Shown here: one piece after another, positions 9,796 to 21,185 of the stretch
Layout of the letters: every line of letters begins with the position of its first letter
Position numbering within the stretch: position 1 is the stretch's first letter
NCBI GenBank assembly: GCA_946800325.1
Contig: OX326961.1
Location: 5,434,655 to 5,498,654, forward strand
Length of the DNA stretch: 64,000 nt
Direction: 5' to 3'
Source of the DNA: Luzula sylvatica
Taxonomy: Eukaryota > Streptophyta > Magnoliopsida > Poales > Juncaceae
Notes under the pieces: model-generated
Databases searched by the model: none
Seen by the model: only the letters and a program-made list of their open reading frames with translations
Told to the model about the DNA's origin: nothing
Translations under genes and position numbers: made by a program

Positions 9796-10807
9796 GGCGG
9801 CTTAGGGTTCTGAGAGCATTTTATATGTCGGAATTGGTCTTGGAATTCCTATTCTGGATTTTCAATTAATAACTAGAACTTGATTTCTAACACCTCAATG
9901 AGGGTTTATCTTTTCTAGTTTTAGATAAATGTAAATTTCTCAAGACTCAATACTACTGGCAGTAATAATAGGAGAAGAGGAACAAGAGTACAGTTTATGT
10001 ACAAACAAAGACTAAAGACTAAAGTTAATTAACTTGTTAAATATATTATTCGATTTTTCTTTAGTTTTGGCCGAGACTGTTTAATTAGTTAAATTTTATT
10101 TGAAATTTTCCAGATGTTAAAAAACAAACGATGACATGGTTTTCATACGAGTGGAATTATTATATAAAATGATGATCTTGGTAATAGAAATCTTCCTAAT
10201 TTTAATATTCGAAATGATGTTAATAAAAATAGATTTTTTTCATTCGCAGATGAATATATTTACTTTAATTAAATATATAAAATATATAAATTGGATGTTT
10301 AATATACAAGCTATCTAGCTCGAGTAATGAAGTTCCATTATTAGAGGATAATCTAGGTGATCTGCTCCTAGTATTATCTACCTCATTTAATATTACTGAA
10401 CTGGAGGGGCCTATTTCAAAAAGTGACAAAGAATTCATTAGGGTTATTATCCCTCCTAGGAAAGTTTCCGCGCTTTGCTGTAATTTATCATGTAAAAGTC
10501 GAATATATTTTCTTTCCTTGATAATGAAACTAAAAGTGACATATTCAAATAATAGTATTGTAGTAGATAAAAATAAAAAACTAAAACGATTTAAACACAA
10601 TTTGAAATATAAATTACTAAAATTACGACCATATTACTCGAGATGCAAAAACTTGCGAAATTGGATGTGTTGACTAACTTGAAATCAATAATAAAATCTC
10701 ATAACATAATTATTTCCGCGACAACACAGAAAATATATTTGACTTTTACTTGCCTACATACTTTATTACTTTTAATCCTCACACAATTATAGAAATAACT
10801 CTAATTC

Positions 10808-10839
<32 letters not shown>

Positions 10840-11119
10840 ACATCTCTAGCAACACTGTTAATTTCATAATATCTTCAAGTCCTAATTTTCATGTCAACAA
10901 TCTGGAGTCGCGAAACAATCCAAAGCCGTTGTCCTGTTTTACTGAGGTGCTTCAAAATTTAGAAATTCAGAAATTTCCTTTGCTCCTTAAAATACTCCTC
11001 CAACAGTCTGCTCTATTTAAACAAATTTAACATAATATTTCAATCAAAAAATTTAATGAATGACCTACTGGTATTTCAATCAAAAAATAAAGAAAGAGAA
11101 AATCATCACCCAAAATTAT
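9796..11119. other. AT-rich intergenic with short microsatellite
   Basis: No gene is supported. Positions 10,809-10,843 hold five tandem copies of CTCGCAT (the last is CTCACAT). A degenerate Helitron-like end lies at 10,457-10,485 (listed separately). Confidence 0.45.
10457..10485 (-). mobile_element. Degenerate Helitron 3' end (minus strand)
   Basis: Read on the minus strand, the segment goes GCAAAGCGCGGAAACTTTCC then CTAG. This resembles the better-preserved terminus at 20,829-20,857: a GC-rich hairpin, a short AT-rich spacer, then CTAG. The hairpin is eroded, so this is weak on its own. The other end was not found. Confidence 0.3.
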
Positions 11120-11128
11120 CATGTTCAA

Positions 11129-11330
11129 GGGTCTGGAGCTTGTCCGATGACCATTGGACAGGATCTCGTTCATGCACTGTATGAGTCGTCGGATCTCATC
11201 AAATATCATTGTGATTGGATCTCATTTAACCCATCCATTTTCTCTCCGTAAGTAAAAAATAGAAACAAGCTGGTCTTTTCTCTCCCTCTCCCTCTCGTGA
11301 AAAGAACCCAAGGGTTCATTCCTCACCATT
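11129..11330 (+). repeat. MULE left terminal inverted repeat
   Basis: Left end of the element, matching the reverse complement of 13,820-14,016. The terminal motif is GGGTCTGGAGCTTGTCC. Confidence 0.85.
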
Positions 11331-11494
11331 TTTCTCTCCTCTTCACCTCTGTCCCTCTTCCTCTCTTTGGATCTCTCTCCCTCTCTCTCGTTTTATCTCC
11401 CTTTTAGCTCAGTACTTAGAGGAAAGGCGCAAAAGAGATAGGTAAGTAAAGAAAGATGTTTTTCTCTCAAGTGCAAGAAAAACATGAGAGGTTG

Positions 11495-11590
11495 TACCAT
11501 TTTACTCAATTCGACCATTTTAGTTCATTCCTCACCATTTTACTCTCTTTTAGTTCATTCCTCACCATTTTACTCAATTCGACCATCAGA
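11495..11590. repeat. Short direct repeats inside the MULE
   Basis: The phrases TCATTCCTCACCATTTTACT and CTCAATTCGACCAT recur two to three times in 95 bp, a small local tandem duplication within the element interior. Confidence 0.7.
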
Positions 11591-12954
11591 ATGAACTCGA
11601 TATCCCCTGCTCTAGTTTCTTTCTAAGACGCAAATGAGAGAGTAAATTTGCGCTGCAAGTTTTTCTCTCGAGGTATATTCATTATGTATGAATTATATTG
11701 ATTACATGCACTGAATTTGGCACAATAATGATAAATTATGATTAATTAGGGGATGTATTATTAGGTCAATTTGAGCAGAATTTGACGCGACTATGCTGAA
11801 TTAGAGTTAATATAATGCTTTAATTTTCTCAATCATGGTGCTTTAATTTCCTGATTTCTTTGTGTATTTGCTTATTTGGCCTGGTAGGACGTGATAGGCA
11901 ATTGAAATTTTAAAATTTTGTTCTGAAAAGGCAAATATGGGGAATTTATAGATGAAGGATGCTGTAATTAGAAAATTGTAAAACTAATTAGTGCATTTTT
12001 AATCTACTTTCGCTTGTTTTGTAAGTAACTTTTATCCATTGCCTAGGGACTGTTGAAAAATAAAACATGAAATCATTTATTGATTTAGTCGACAAAATCA
12101 CACTAGTGATACTCGAATTGGAAGAAAAGAGAAAAGTTGAACAAAAATAGATCGTATAACCTTCTAAAAAGGCCAAAGTAATGGTCAGGAGACAAACGCC
12201 TTCGACATGTTCGATGAAATGACTTCAAGGTGCAATCATGAACCCCCCTTCCTTTATGAATTGCAAGTTTATGAGTGAGTTATATACCATAATCTTTTAA
12301 ATTCATCAAAACATGACAATTAGATTATTTATATTTGATATTTATGGGGCTTACCAGCAAATGTTTGTTATTCAATGTAGTATTTGTTGGAAGAGATGCA
12401 ACTTTCTGAACTGTGGTGCGATTTGAAGTCAAGTGCAAAAATTCTTTTCTTTTTTGTGAAAATTGTGTAGAAACCATGCAAGGTTTTACAAGAGGCTGAA
12501 GGAGCGGAAAGATAAAAAGAGGCCATGAAATATGAATATTAGGGTTTGATACATAAATTGTGTGAGAAATTATGTGAGAAATTATGCATTTTGTTTGGAA
12601 CCAATTTAAAAAATGTATTATGTTTGATTAATAAACGAGTATCAATGTGATTAAGTTATTATAGTTAATGTGTTATGATTTGTAATTTGAATCTTGAGTT
12701 GAGTGTGTCAAATGGATGTACAATACTATGAATTAGTATTTTATTATACATATCAATGAAAACACAAAATCATAGCTATAATAAACACATACATGTCATC
12801 TCGTATAAAACCCTAGAGAAACATAAAAGAACGAAAAAAATACAACTATTATAAATTTATTGACTTAGATTTTTTTTATTTACTAAAAAAATAGGGAAAA
12901 AAATGATAAAGCTGAATTACAACAAAATAATTACATAATTTAATTATTCAATTT

Positions 12955-13110
12955 TGAAAATATACATGCCAGATTCATACTCGAGTGTCAACTGAATTTT
13001 CTTGTTAATCAACTTAGCCAACACAACCTCGCTAATTTTCTTTCCGAGCGTTGCCTTCTGAATCACACTTCTCACCTCCATGCAAAACCTCTTCAAACCC
13101 GCCTAATATA
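12955..13110 (-). pseudogene. Exon-like piece inside the MULE, unrecognised
   Basis: On the minus strand, after an acceptor-like ATATTAG, an open frame reads GLKRFCMEVRSVIQKATLGK, then KISEVVLAKLINKKIQ, YESGMYIFKIE and a stop. A second exon-like minus-strand piece (IEIKKNNHQIETKSRKKQ, then VQLTKENREEPMGVRIGI) lies upstream at about 13,480-13,635. The composition differs from the AT-rich surroundings. I do not recognise the gene. Capture of a host gene fragment by the MULE is the inference. Confidence 0.35.
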
Positions 13111-13819
13111 ATCGTATCATTCAACTTTCTTGCCATAAACCGCCGGACTAGAACATTAAATACAATATAGAATTATAATTACATGACGATTAATCTATGA
13201 TATTTGTTATGAATACGCATAATATTTTCACTGACAAAAATAAAAGTATCGTTGATGCATTATAATATGTTGACATAATTCTTTTCTAGTGAAGTAAAAT
13301 ATGTCTGAAACATAAAGTGTAAATGTGAAAAACAAATACTATACTTTATCTGAAGTCTAATAAAGTAAATAAAAGTTAGTACTCAGCCTTAGAGAAAATT
13401 AAGGAGATTGATTACCAAAACAACGAAGGAAGAGAATTGCGAGGATGATTGAGCTTATTGCTTGTTGGTTTTCGTGTTGTTTACTTTATTCGTCTTTCTT
13501 TTTTCGTGCCTAATCCCAATTCGAACTCCCATTGGTTCCTCCCTGTTCTCCTTCGTCAATTGCACCTGTTTTTTTCTTGATTTTGTCTCAATCTGGTGAT
13601 TGTTCTTCTTAATCTCGATGTCTGTACTGTATGGACAAAATATCAGTCCTAATTAATCACACATTAGCTCTAATAAGCCTTAATCACACCAAAATCAAAT
13701 TAGCCCTAATTTATCAAAAATCACAAAACAATTACCCCTTGTTGAGCTTCGTATGGAGGTAAGAAGGTCATGTACGAAGGAGAATAAGTACGAGAGAGGG
13801 GGCACCTCAGATCCGCAAA

Positions 13820-14016
13820 TTTGTTGAGGTATGGAGGGAAAGAACCCTTGTGTTCTTTTCACGAGAGAGAGGGGGATTGTTTCCATTTTTTACTTACGGA
13901 GAGAAAACGGATGGGTTAAATGAGATCTCATCACAATGACTTCTGATGAGATCGGACGGCTCAGACAGTACATGGACGATATCATGTCCAATGGCCACCG
14001 GACAAGCGCCAGACCC
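13820..14016 (-). repeat. MULE right terminal inverted repeat
   Basis: Right end of the element, ending GGACAAGCGCCAGACCC. The 9-bp target duplication follows directly. Confidence 0.85.
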
Positions 14017-14025
14017 CATGTTCAA

Positions 14026-14519
14026 ACTTCAAAGTTCAACTTTCCATAATATCATTTGCCTTTTGAGTACAATATAAAGATCAAGTGTTTCCTCTTTAGT
14101 TTTGGCGAATTTTAAGAGTCGTTGTTTCTCAAAACAAAAATATAAGCGCAGCAACTTTGATGGGTGGTGATTGGTGAATGATGATATCTTTTGTTTTATT
14201 GACAAGATATTAAATGACCAATTCAAACTGAGCAAAAAATTTCTTGATTAAAAAGTTCATGTTACTACTTCTATCTTGATAAAAAAAAAAGGCCAAGCAA
14301 GTAATCCAATAACATAAACCAATTCCTAAGTATAAATAAAAATAATAAGTCAATATTATTTAGTTCTAAAATCCAGGATTTAGAAATTCACAACCAAGAT
14401 AAGTAGGGAATAACAAGTTCAACATGAATCCTTTATTATATTCCAACAAATTCTAGTCAGACATTAACATTCCCGAAGTCACATATCAAGGAAAACAAAA
14501 GAAAATAAAAATAACCAAG
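14026..14519. other. AT-rich intergenic, no gene seen
   Basis: No coding or structured signal apart from an A run at 14,281-14,290. Confidence 0.4.
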
Positions 14520-14783
14520 ATGGAGAGAGATCACAGGGCTCTTTCTTCAAAGATGCGAGGATGGATCAGCCTGACAGACCTTGAAAGGGGGGTGATTGAA
14601 TGGCCTGAAGAGAGAGGTGAATCAGAGAAGGTGATAGTGGTGACGATTGATGTACAGTACAGAGGGGTGAGAGGAGGGGCTTTGAGAACTCGAGAGGGGG
14701 GATGGATGGTCAGAGTGGAGAGAGAGCACGAGAGAGCTCCTCTATGGGTGATAATGGTGATCCAGATCTCGTTCTATCTATAA
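14520..14783 (+). CDS. Small ORF of uncertain status
   Basis: An 87-codon frame (MERDHRALSSKMRGWISLTD...) in a GC-richer island extends to about 15,000. I do not recognise any family. The G-rich composition reduces stop codons, so chance is quite possible. No splice or TATA signal was seen. Confidence 0.15.
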   Translation: MERDHRALSSKMRGWISLTDLERGVIEWPEERGESEKVIVVTIDVQYRGVRGGALRTREGGWMVRVEREHERAPLWVIMVIQISFYL

Positions 14784-15109
14784 CCGAATTGGATCGCAAT
14801 TCACTGGAATTCATCCAATTGTAGAGGAATTGGAGGTCAAGGTGGGTCCCACGATGATGTTAGGCGTTTGTTACAGGGGGGGATGATGTGCCAAAGTGGC
14901 TGTGCGAGCGTACGAGCTCGAGCGAGGTCGAAGTCTGATCGGAAGAGATGAGTTCAACATCTGCAGTGAAATTTCAGGAAAGAAATTACCGACTCAGTTG
15001 TGTTATTTTCCTCAGGAGTTTTGACTGGAGGGGTTATTTAGTGAATGAAATGGAGATCATCTTCTTGGTTCAAAGTATTTGATACTGAAGATTTTCCTTG
15101 ATTCTCTTC

Positions 15110-16755
15110 GTCCGTTTGGCAAGCGGAATTAAGCGGAATTAGTACAGTGGAATTGAATTATAAGGTGGAGGAGTAAAAAATTCTGGAATTAATAATTCCA
15201 CAGTTTGTTTGGATATCCAAATTATGAGATGCTGAAAAATATAATTTTTTGTTTGATTTTTTTCAAAATTTCTGGAATTTTGTTATTGAAATGTAAAAAT
15301 AATATTTCGTTAAAACTGATAACAAATATTAGTATTATAATAATAATATTATTATAATAATATTAGTTTGACAAAAATTATTATTATAATATAGCATAAT
15401 TGCAATATAAATTATAATAATATTATTGTATAAAATAATATTATATTATATGCATACAATATATTACAATAATAATTTAAAAATATTAAATGTACATTTA
15501 TATTATTATAATATTATATTTTATATTTTAATATATACTAAATTAATGTAATTATTTTATTATGTTATTTTTTAATATAATTAATATAATATTATAAATT
15601 ATATAACAATAATATTGAAAACTTTAATTTTCTGTTATATTATTATAATATTATATTAATATATAATAAAACTATAATATTATAAATTATATTTTCTGTT
15701 ATATATAATAAAACTATAATATTTTCTGTTATATATAATAAAACTATATTAATATTATATTAATATAATATTATAAATTATACAACAATAATATTGAAAA
15801 CTTTAATTTTCTGTTATATTATTATAATATTTATAAATTATACTAATATAATTATTTTAACATAATTTATATAATATTAGAAATTATATAATAATAATAT
15901 TAAAATATTAATAGTACTCTGATATTATTATATTATTATATATAATATATGTTGCAATTAATATAATTATTTTATTATATTAATATAATTTTAGAAATTA
16001 TATAATAATATTAAACGTAATTTTATATTATTATTAATATATATTACAATTATTTTATTATTTAATATAATTAATATACTGTTAGAAATTATATAATAAT
16101 AATATAATAATATTAAACGTACTTTTATATTATTATAATAATATATTTTACATATTAATATATATTGCAATTAATATAATTCTTTTGTTATTTAAGTATT
16201 TTAATTATATGGATATAATATTTATTATATTTATACTAATATACAACAAAATTGTGTATGAAGAACAATTTTAACGAAAATTGACCTTATCAACAAAATT
16301 ATAGTTTAATTATATGGATGTCGATGAAGAACAATTAATTAAATTACGGTATCTTTATCATCGTCATGTTCAACTTTTATTATATTTATACTAATATTAG
16401 AAATTATATAATAATTATAATATTATTTTAATTATATGGATATAATATTGACCATTAATATTAATAATTAATATATGAGATACAATATTTATTTATTACA
16501 ACAAAATTTCATTATAGTTTAAATGAAATTAATTATAACTATTTGATTAATTGTTTGGCTTAATTGAATTTGAGTTTTCCATCATCTTGACACTCCAAAT
16601 TTTTGTGGAATCAAATTTATCCAAAAAAAATAAAAATAAGAATCTCCACTTTGAAATTCACCTCTAATTCCACATGCCAAACAAAGAATTAAGTTTTGCC
16701 TCATCTTGAAATTTTAATTCCACTCTAATTCCACCTCTCCAAACACGCCCTTAAG
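15110..16755. mobile_element. AT-rich element with imperfect inverted ends
   Basis: The left end reads CGTTTGGCAAGCGGAATTA and the reverse complement of the right end reads CGTGTTTGGAGAGGTGGAATTA, a pairing typical of plant MITE-like elements. Between them lie 1.3 kb of almost pure A/T (15,240-16,560) with internal repeats, for example CTTTAATTTTCTGTTATATTA near 15,623 and 15,802 and ATATAATAAAACTATA several times. No clear target duplication was found and no transposase is present. It is probably a non-autonomous DNA element whose core expanded by slippage. Confidence 0.45.
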
Positions 16756-17720
16756 TTGATTGTGAAATAGCAGGGTCTGCGTACAGCGCAATTAGGCACC
16801 ACGCACAATTCGTCTGCAGCAGCAAGGGAGAATGACCTGTATCTGTATTGGGATCACGCGGATTCAAAGCCACAAACGATCAGGATGGATAATTCAGCTT
16901 TAACTCAGCTTTCCTAGGTGCAGTGAGTCATTCAGTGACCCTTTAGGACAGTTGGTGCAGCGAGTCGAGGTTTGTGGGTCGTCGGGATCTAGCGAGCTGG
17001 TTTTGGTGTAGTCTTAGGTGTAGTGGGTCCGAATTGAATAGGTTTAAGACCCGTTAGGGAAAAACGATTGTTTCCACCCTTTTAAGCTCTAGCATTTCAC
17101 CCATTATCTGTTAGATACTTTTTTGCTCCATATTTAACTAACAACGACTCCAAGTATGCCTTTTGCACTTAGGTTTATTCAGCTCTTACGATCTCTCTAT
17201 CTTTCTTTGCAGAGAACAAAACTGAAATTAAGATTTTTTTTTGCAAAGAAAAACTGAAATTAAATTGAAATTGAAGATACATCGGTAAATTCGAAACTGA
17301 ACTGAAATTTGCAAATAAGTACAGCAGTAAAGAATCTAATTTTAGGCTGAATATGGAAAATTGAAATTCATAAATTGAAGTCAGAACCACCCCTTTCCCA
17401 TAGTGAATTGAAAATATTCAAATGAGGTACATCAATAAACTAAAATTTGGACGAATTAAAACTTGATCATAAATCAACCAATCAAACTTGGACGAATTGG
17501 AATTTGGATAAATTGCAAAGAGGTACACAAGGAAGTACAACAGTGAAGTCATAAGAATCGCAATAAAGAAGAGGTAAACGAGCAAGGAGTATGAGATAAT
17601 TCATTGATTAAGCATCACACGTTTGTATTCAAATGAGCAAGGAGTATTAATCGCAATACACAAGGGAGTACGACAGTAAAGATTAAAGAGAAAAATGCGA
17701 GGTAAAAGAGACAATACATC
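16756..17720. other. Intergenic; short internal duplication
   Basis: No gene is supported. Near 17,523 and 17,659 the phrase ACACAAGGRAGTACRACAGT recurs, and GAGCAAGGAGTAT recurs at about 17,578 and 17,632, so the segment 17,520-17,700 holds a diverged direct duplication. Confidence 0.4.
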
Positions 17721-17724
17721 ATAC

Positions 17725-18206
17725 CTTTTCTCTTTCTTGAAACTACCACATGGCCAGGATTACCGATAAATTCATCGGATTGATAGAATTGTAATTTGGA
17801 TGTTTGATTGATATCTAAGAATCTTTTGTTACTTCAAGGAAAGAAAATAACAGTAAAGATAATATCAGTGATTTTTCTATTGCAAAAACTAGTTGAACAA
17901 ATTACACTTTGGTTCTATTTATACATACACCTTTCAACTCTAATCACACTCTAAGCATGATGCGTAATTTATTCTAAACCATTGATTACCCAACTGCTTA
18001 ATTTAATGGTAATTACATGATTTAAATAAGAACTAGAATCCGTTATACATGAAGCCTGCTATTATATTTAAAAGGCCCAGAAGACTAAAGATAAATATAA
18101 GTAATAAAGGTCCAGAGGACTAGAGATAAAACATACGAAATAAAAGCCCATAGAGAAGAGCTCTGAATTAGTCAAGACCTGTACATCTTCCGCAGTTTTT
18201 CTAACA
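17725..18206 (-). mobile_element. Possible solo LTR (minus strand)
   Basis: Read on the minus strand, the segment starts TGTTAGAAAAACTGCGG at 18,206. It carries a good TATA box (GTATAAATAG at about 17,915-17,924) about 280 bp in. The layout, TG start plus internal TATA and CT-rich downstream sequence, fits a Copia-type LTR. The other end, a CA terminus, target duplication and primer-binding site were not found, so this remains tentative. A plain promoter remnant is the alternative. Confidence 0.3.
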
Positions 18207-18289
18207 CTCCATTTTTTATACTTGTGCTGAAATTTTTTATGATGAACTTTACTTGTGCTGAAAATTATATTAGGCCAGTATATTTTAAT

Positions 18290-18700
18290 ATAATTTTATT
18301 GTATACACACTTCATTTTCAAAGAATCGTCTGGACCGATGATCCATGAAACAGGTTCGTAATCATGGGCTTATTCTAATATTTAAAGTTATATTTAAAGT
18401 TATTGCATAAAATGTATAATTGATATTATTGGTTGTACTATATTCCCGTTTGGTGAACAAAACCGATCTTATTTGCCATGACCTATATTCCCATTTGGTA
18501 TTTCTCTTTGTAATTGTTGTGGGGACAATGTAATAATATTTTGTTCACCAAATGAGAATATAGCACCAACTAATAATACCAATTATACATTTTATATCAT
18601 AACTTTAAATCCTAAAAGAAGCCCATGGTTATGAACTTGTTTCATGGATCAACGGCCCAGACGATTCTCTAAAAATGGAGTTTGTATATACTAAAATTAT
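18290..18700. mobile_element. Fold-back / MITE-like element
   Basis: The left arm (18,290-18,462) and right arm (18,531-18,700) are reverse complements with about 85% identity by eye. Both contain GAATCGTCTGG, TGATCCATGAAACA, CATGGGCTT, AAAATGTATAATTG and TTTGGTGAACAAAA. The loop is about 70 bp. The ends sit in TA-rich sequence (TATAATTTTA/TAAAATTATA), so a TA target is possible but cannot be proved. A transcript would fold into a long hairpin. Confidence 0.75.
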
Positions 18701-18705
18701 ATATA

Positions 18706-18736
18706 CTAGCTTTTTCCCAGCGCAATTGTGCGGGAG
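18706..18736 (-). mobile_element. Helitron-like 3' end (minus strand)
   Basis: On the minus strand this reads CTCCCGCACAATTGCGCTGGG, AAAAAG, CTAG, then T. A GC-rich hairpin a few bases before CTAG with a following T is the usual Helitron 3' terminus. The hairpin carries mismatches. The 5' end (TC) could not be located. Confidence 0.45.
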
Positions 18737-18789
18737 CCCTCGAGTTTGTCATGATTATTCGCACATCCGTGATTTGGTATATTTTTAAC

Positions 18790-19500
18790 TCCCTAATTTT
18801 TTTGGATATTGTAAAAAATCCTCTATCTTTTCGTAAACTCCAAAAAAAAAACTCTTTACCAAACTTTTATTTTAAAATACTCCTTATGGATGATATTAAT
18901 TTTTTTTTCCAAAATACCCTCCAAATCTCATATGTAATAATTAAAAGTTATTTTTGTTATTTTTTATTAATTTTAAGAAAATTCATAAACACTTCTTAAC
19001 ATGTAGTGATTTAAAAAAATTTAAATTATTACATATTTTGTTTATATAATTTTAATATTCCATTCTTTATTCATAAAAAACTAACATTAAATAATAATAA
19101 ATAAACATCTTGCAAATATATTCATAGAAAATATCTATTTAAACATCTATTTTTTATTTTAGTTTTCCTTTTATGTATTTTTTAATAGTTTTATGATATT
19201 TTATTTTTAAATATTTGCAAGATGTTCTTTTAATAATATTGTTCAATTTATTATAATTTTATGTTAGTTTTTCAAGAAAAATAATACATAAGTCGAATAT
19301 TTGTAATGAATGAAATATTAAAATTATATAACATATAACATATAGTAATTTTTTTTAATTATTATATATTACAAAAAGTTTAAGAATTTTTTAAAATTAA
19401 AAAAGCATTTTTTTAAAATGAATACATATGTAAATTAATTGTTTTTTACAATATCTACAAATTTAAGGAGTCTTTTGAAAATTTTCCAAGTAAAGTGGTG
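18790..19500. repeat. AT-rich inverted repeat
   Basis: The inner arms are clear: AACATCTTGCAAATAT at about 19,105 pairs with ATATTTGCAAGATGTT at about 19,210, and TATATAATTTTAATATT at about 19,044 pairs with AATATTAAAATTATATA near 19,315. Weaker pairing continues outward (GGATATTGTAAAAAAT near 18,804; ATTGTTTTTTACAATATC near 19,438). It is consistent with an old fold-back element. The 105-codon ORF at 18,682-18,999 crosses this element and is not supported as a gene. Confidence 0.6.
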
Positions 19501-19559
19501 ATAGGGAGGCATAATAAGGTGGTGATGTGGAGGCATGAGATGAGAGGAATTATTAATAA

Positions 19560-19830
19560 TGTAAAAAAGGACCGAAATTTAAATTAAAAATGACCAAAAT
19601 GTTAATAAAAAGTACCAAAGTGTGAACTAAAACTGAAAAGGACCAAGATATAAATAAAAAGAACTATAATGTAAATTCAAAAATGTAAAAAAGGACCGGC
19701 ATGTAAATAAAAGAGGATCAAGATGTAAATATGAAGGACCAAAATGTAATTTTCTAAACTTAAAAGGACAAAAATGTAAATAGAAAGGATCAAAATGTAG
19801 TTTTTTCAACTAAAAAGGACCAAAATGTAG
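19560..19830. repeat. ~20-bp degenerate minisatellite
   Basis: Imperfect tandem copies of AAAAAGGACCAAAATGTAAAT with variable spacing run through the interval. The minus-strand 60-codon ORF here (repeated LHFGPSYLHL-like units) is a translation of the repeat. Confidence 0.75.
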
Positions 19831-20027
19831 TTTGATAATTCATGAAATAACACACTCGACTTTTGAAAAGTCGAGAGATGTTAAAATGATCGATTTTTGA
19901 AAAGTAAAAAATTCTTAAAACATATTTTGGTTTGTTAATTGTAATTAAATATGTTTAAGAATTCTCAACTTTTCAAAAGTCGATCATTTTAACATCTCTC
20001 GAGTTATTTCAGAAATTATCAAACTAT
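19828..20027. mobile_element. Small fold-back (hairpin) element
   Basis: The left arm at 19,828-19,925 and right arm at 19,945-20,027 are reverse complements. They share TAGTTTGATAATT, GAGAGATGTTAAAATGATCG, CTTTTGAAAAGT and AATTCTTAA. The spacer is about 20 bp, so RNA from it would form a near-continuous hairpin of about 85 bp. Within the left arm GACTTTTGAAAAGTC is itself a palindrome. Confidence 0.75.
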
Positions 20028-20254
20028 GTTGGATATTTTGATCATTTGCAAACTTATTTCATCTACAAACCAAAATTTCCCTTAATTTAAACAAATAAAT
20101 ATTTAAGATATTTGAGTGTGTACTATTAACAACTAATAGTCTACATATTCTCACATCACATACGAACAAAATGTGTCCTCACAAAAGATTTAAGATATCA
20201 ATTTTATTTATAGCACATTGGATTATATAGTACAAATTACTTGAGAATTACCAC

Positions 20255-20256
<2 letters not shown>

Positions 20257-20316
<60 letters not shown>
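20257..20316. repeat. 60-base poly(C) run, then CA repeat
   Basis: An uninterrupted run of 60 C is followed by CA-rich sequence (20,324-20,340) and ACTTACAAACATGCACA. The exact length should be treated with caution because long homopolymers are error-prone in sequencing. On the minus strand it is G60, a strong quadruplex former. Confidence 0.9.
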
Positions 20317-20318
<2 letters not shown>

Positions 20319-20828
20319 ATCAACACACACACACACACAAAGACTTACAAACATGCACATAAAAAGACACACACGCACATAAGCAATTGAAAGGAAAAAT
20401 GTAATATGCTGAACTGATATATAGCTGCAATGAAACTAATATACATGGGTAACAAAAGAATATATAGATATAGCTAATAATTATAATTAAAACAATATAT
20501 ATGTAAATGTAATCCCAAATACATTAAACTTTTGGGTGCAACTTTAGGGGGCGAAGGTATGCATCATATACGGTTTCGACCGCAAAGGTATGAATCCTAC
20601 ATACTCAAAATCATGTTGAAAAAAAAATTCCAGTCATTTTTTATATTTTATAAAAAAATAGTCGTACTTTATGCTTCTTTTCAATTAATATTGATTATAT
20701 GTATTTATCACTATTATACACCTCTTTTGTCCTTATTATACACCTTTTATGATTCGACGATCAGGATCGAAGATAAATATCAATCCACGAGCCATGAATA
20801 AATGTTTTAACCTACACTTTTCTTACTA
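20317..20828. other. CA-rich then AT-rich intergenic
   Basis: No gene supported. The 89-codon frame at 20,532-20,801 has no recognisable domain. Confidence 0.4.
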
Positions 20829-20857
20829 CTAGGAAAAGTCCCGCGCTACGCTGCGGT
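20829..20857 (-). mobile_element. Helitron-like 3' end (minus strand)
   Basis: On the minus strand it reads CCGCAGCGTAGCGCGGGACT, TTTC, CTAG, then T. CCGC-AGCGTA-GCGG-type pairing forms the hairpin just before CTAG, followed by the T expected of an AT insertion site. The element body should extend rightward on the + strand map. Its 5' TC end was not identified. Confidence 0.5.
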
Positions 20858-21180
20858 GCTCTAAACATCTCACTGTCTAAATCTTGCATAAAATATTTTA
20901 TTAGTATTTTTGAAGCCTTATTATTTAAATATATAAATAAATAATTAAACGAAACAAAGGCCAAAATATAATTCGTGAGTTGGGTTCAAGGACAAATATA
21001 TCAGCAAAAAAAATTAAGGATGCGAGGGGACTTGAATATGACTTGACAAATAATATATTTTATTTGCATAAATATTTCTTATTATACAGATTAGTAAGGA
21101 AAAATCTTACATTGCGAGTAAATAGTTTTCAAGGAGGTCATAAATTCATGAAAGAATTAAACTTGGTTACTTGGTAGGCA
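20858..21180. other. AT-rich intergenic, no gene seen
   Basis: No domain is recognisable in the short open frame at 20,980-21,177. It may be internal sequence of the Helitron ending at 20,829. Confidence 0.35.
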
Positions 21181-21185
21181 TTCTC

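Larger units (their letters stand above)
11129..14016. mobile_element. MULE (Mutator-like) element, non-autonomous
   Basis: Long terminal inverted repeats of about 200 bp (11,129-11,330 and 13,820-14,016) start with GGGTCTGGMGCTTGTCC and share CATTGGAC, GATCTCATTTAACCCATCC and TCTCTCCGTAAGTAAAAAAT. A perfect 9-bp direct repeat CATGTTCAA flanks the element (11,120-11,128 and 14,017-14,025), the length expected for Mutator-like insertions. No transposase is visible in the 2.5-kb interior, so it cannot move by itself. The interior has leader-like CT-rich sequence (11,330-11,450) and exon-like pieces on the minus strand (12,955-13,110; 13,480-13,635), suggesting a Pack-MULE. Arms are clearly diverged, so insertion is not recent. 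Confidence 0.85.

Noticed and set aside
18682..18999. 105-codon ORF
   Set aside because: It overlaps a Helitron-like end and an AT-rich inverted repeat. Composition is Phe/Ile/Leu/Lys-rich as expected from AT-rich DNA, with no domain.
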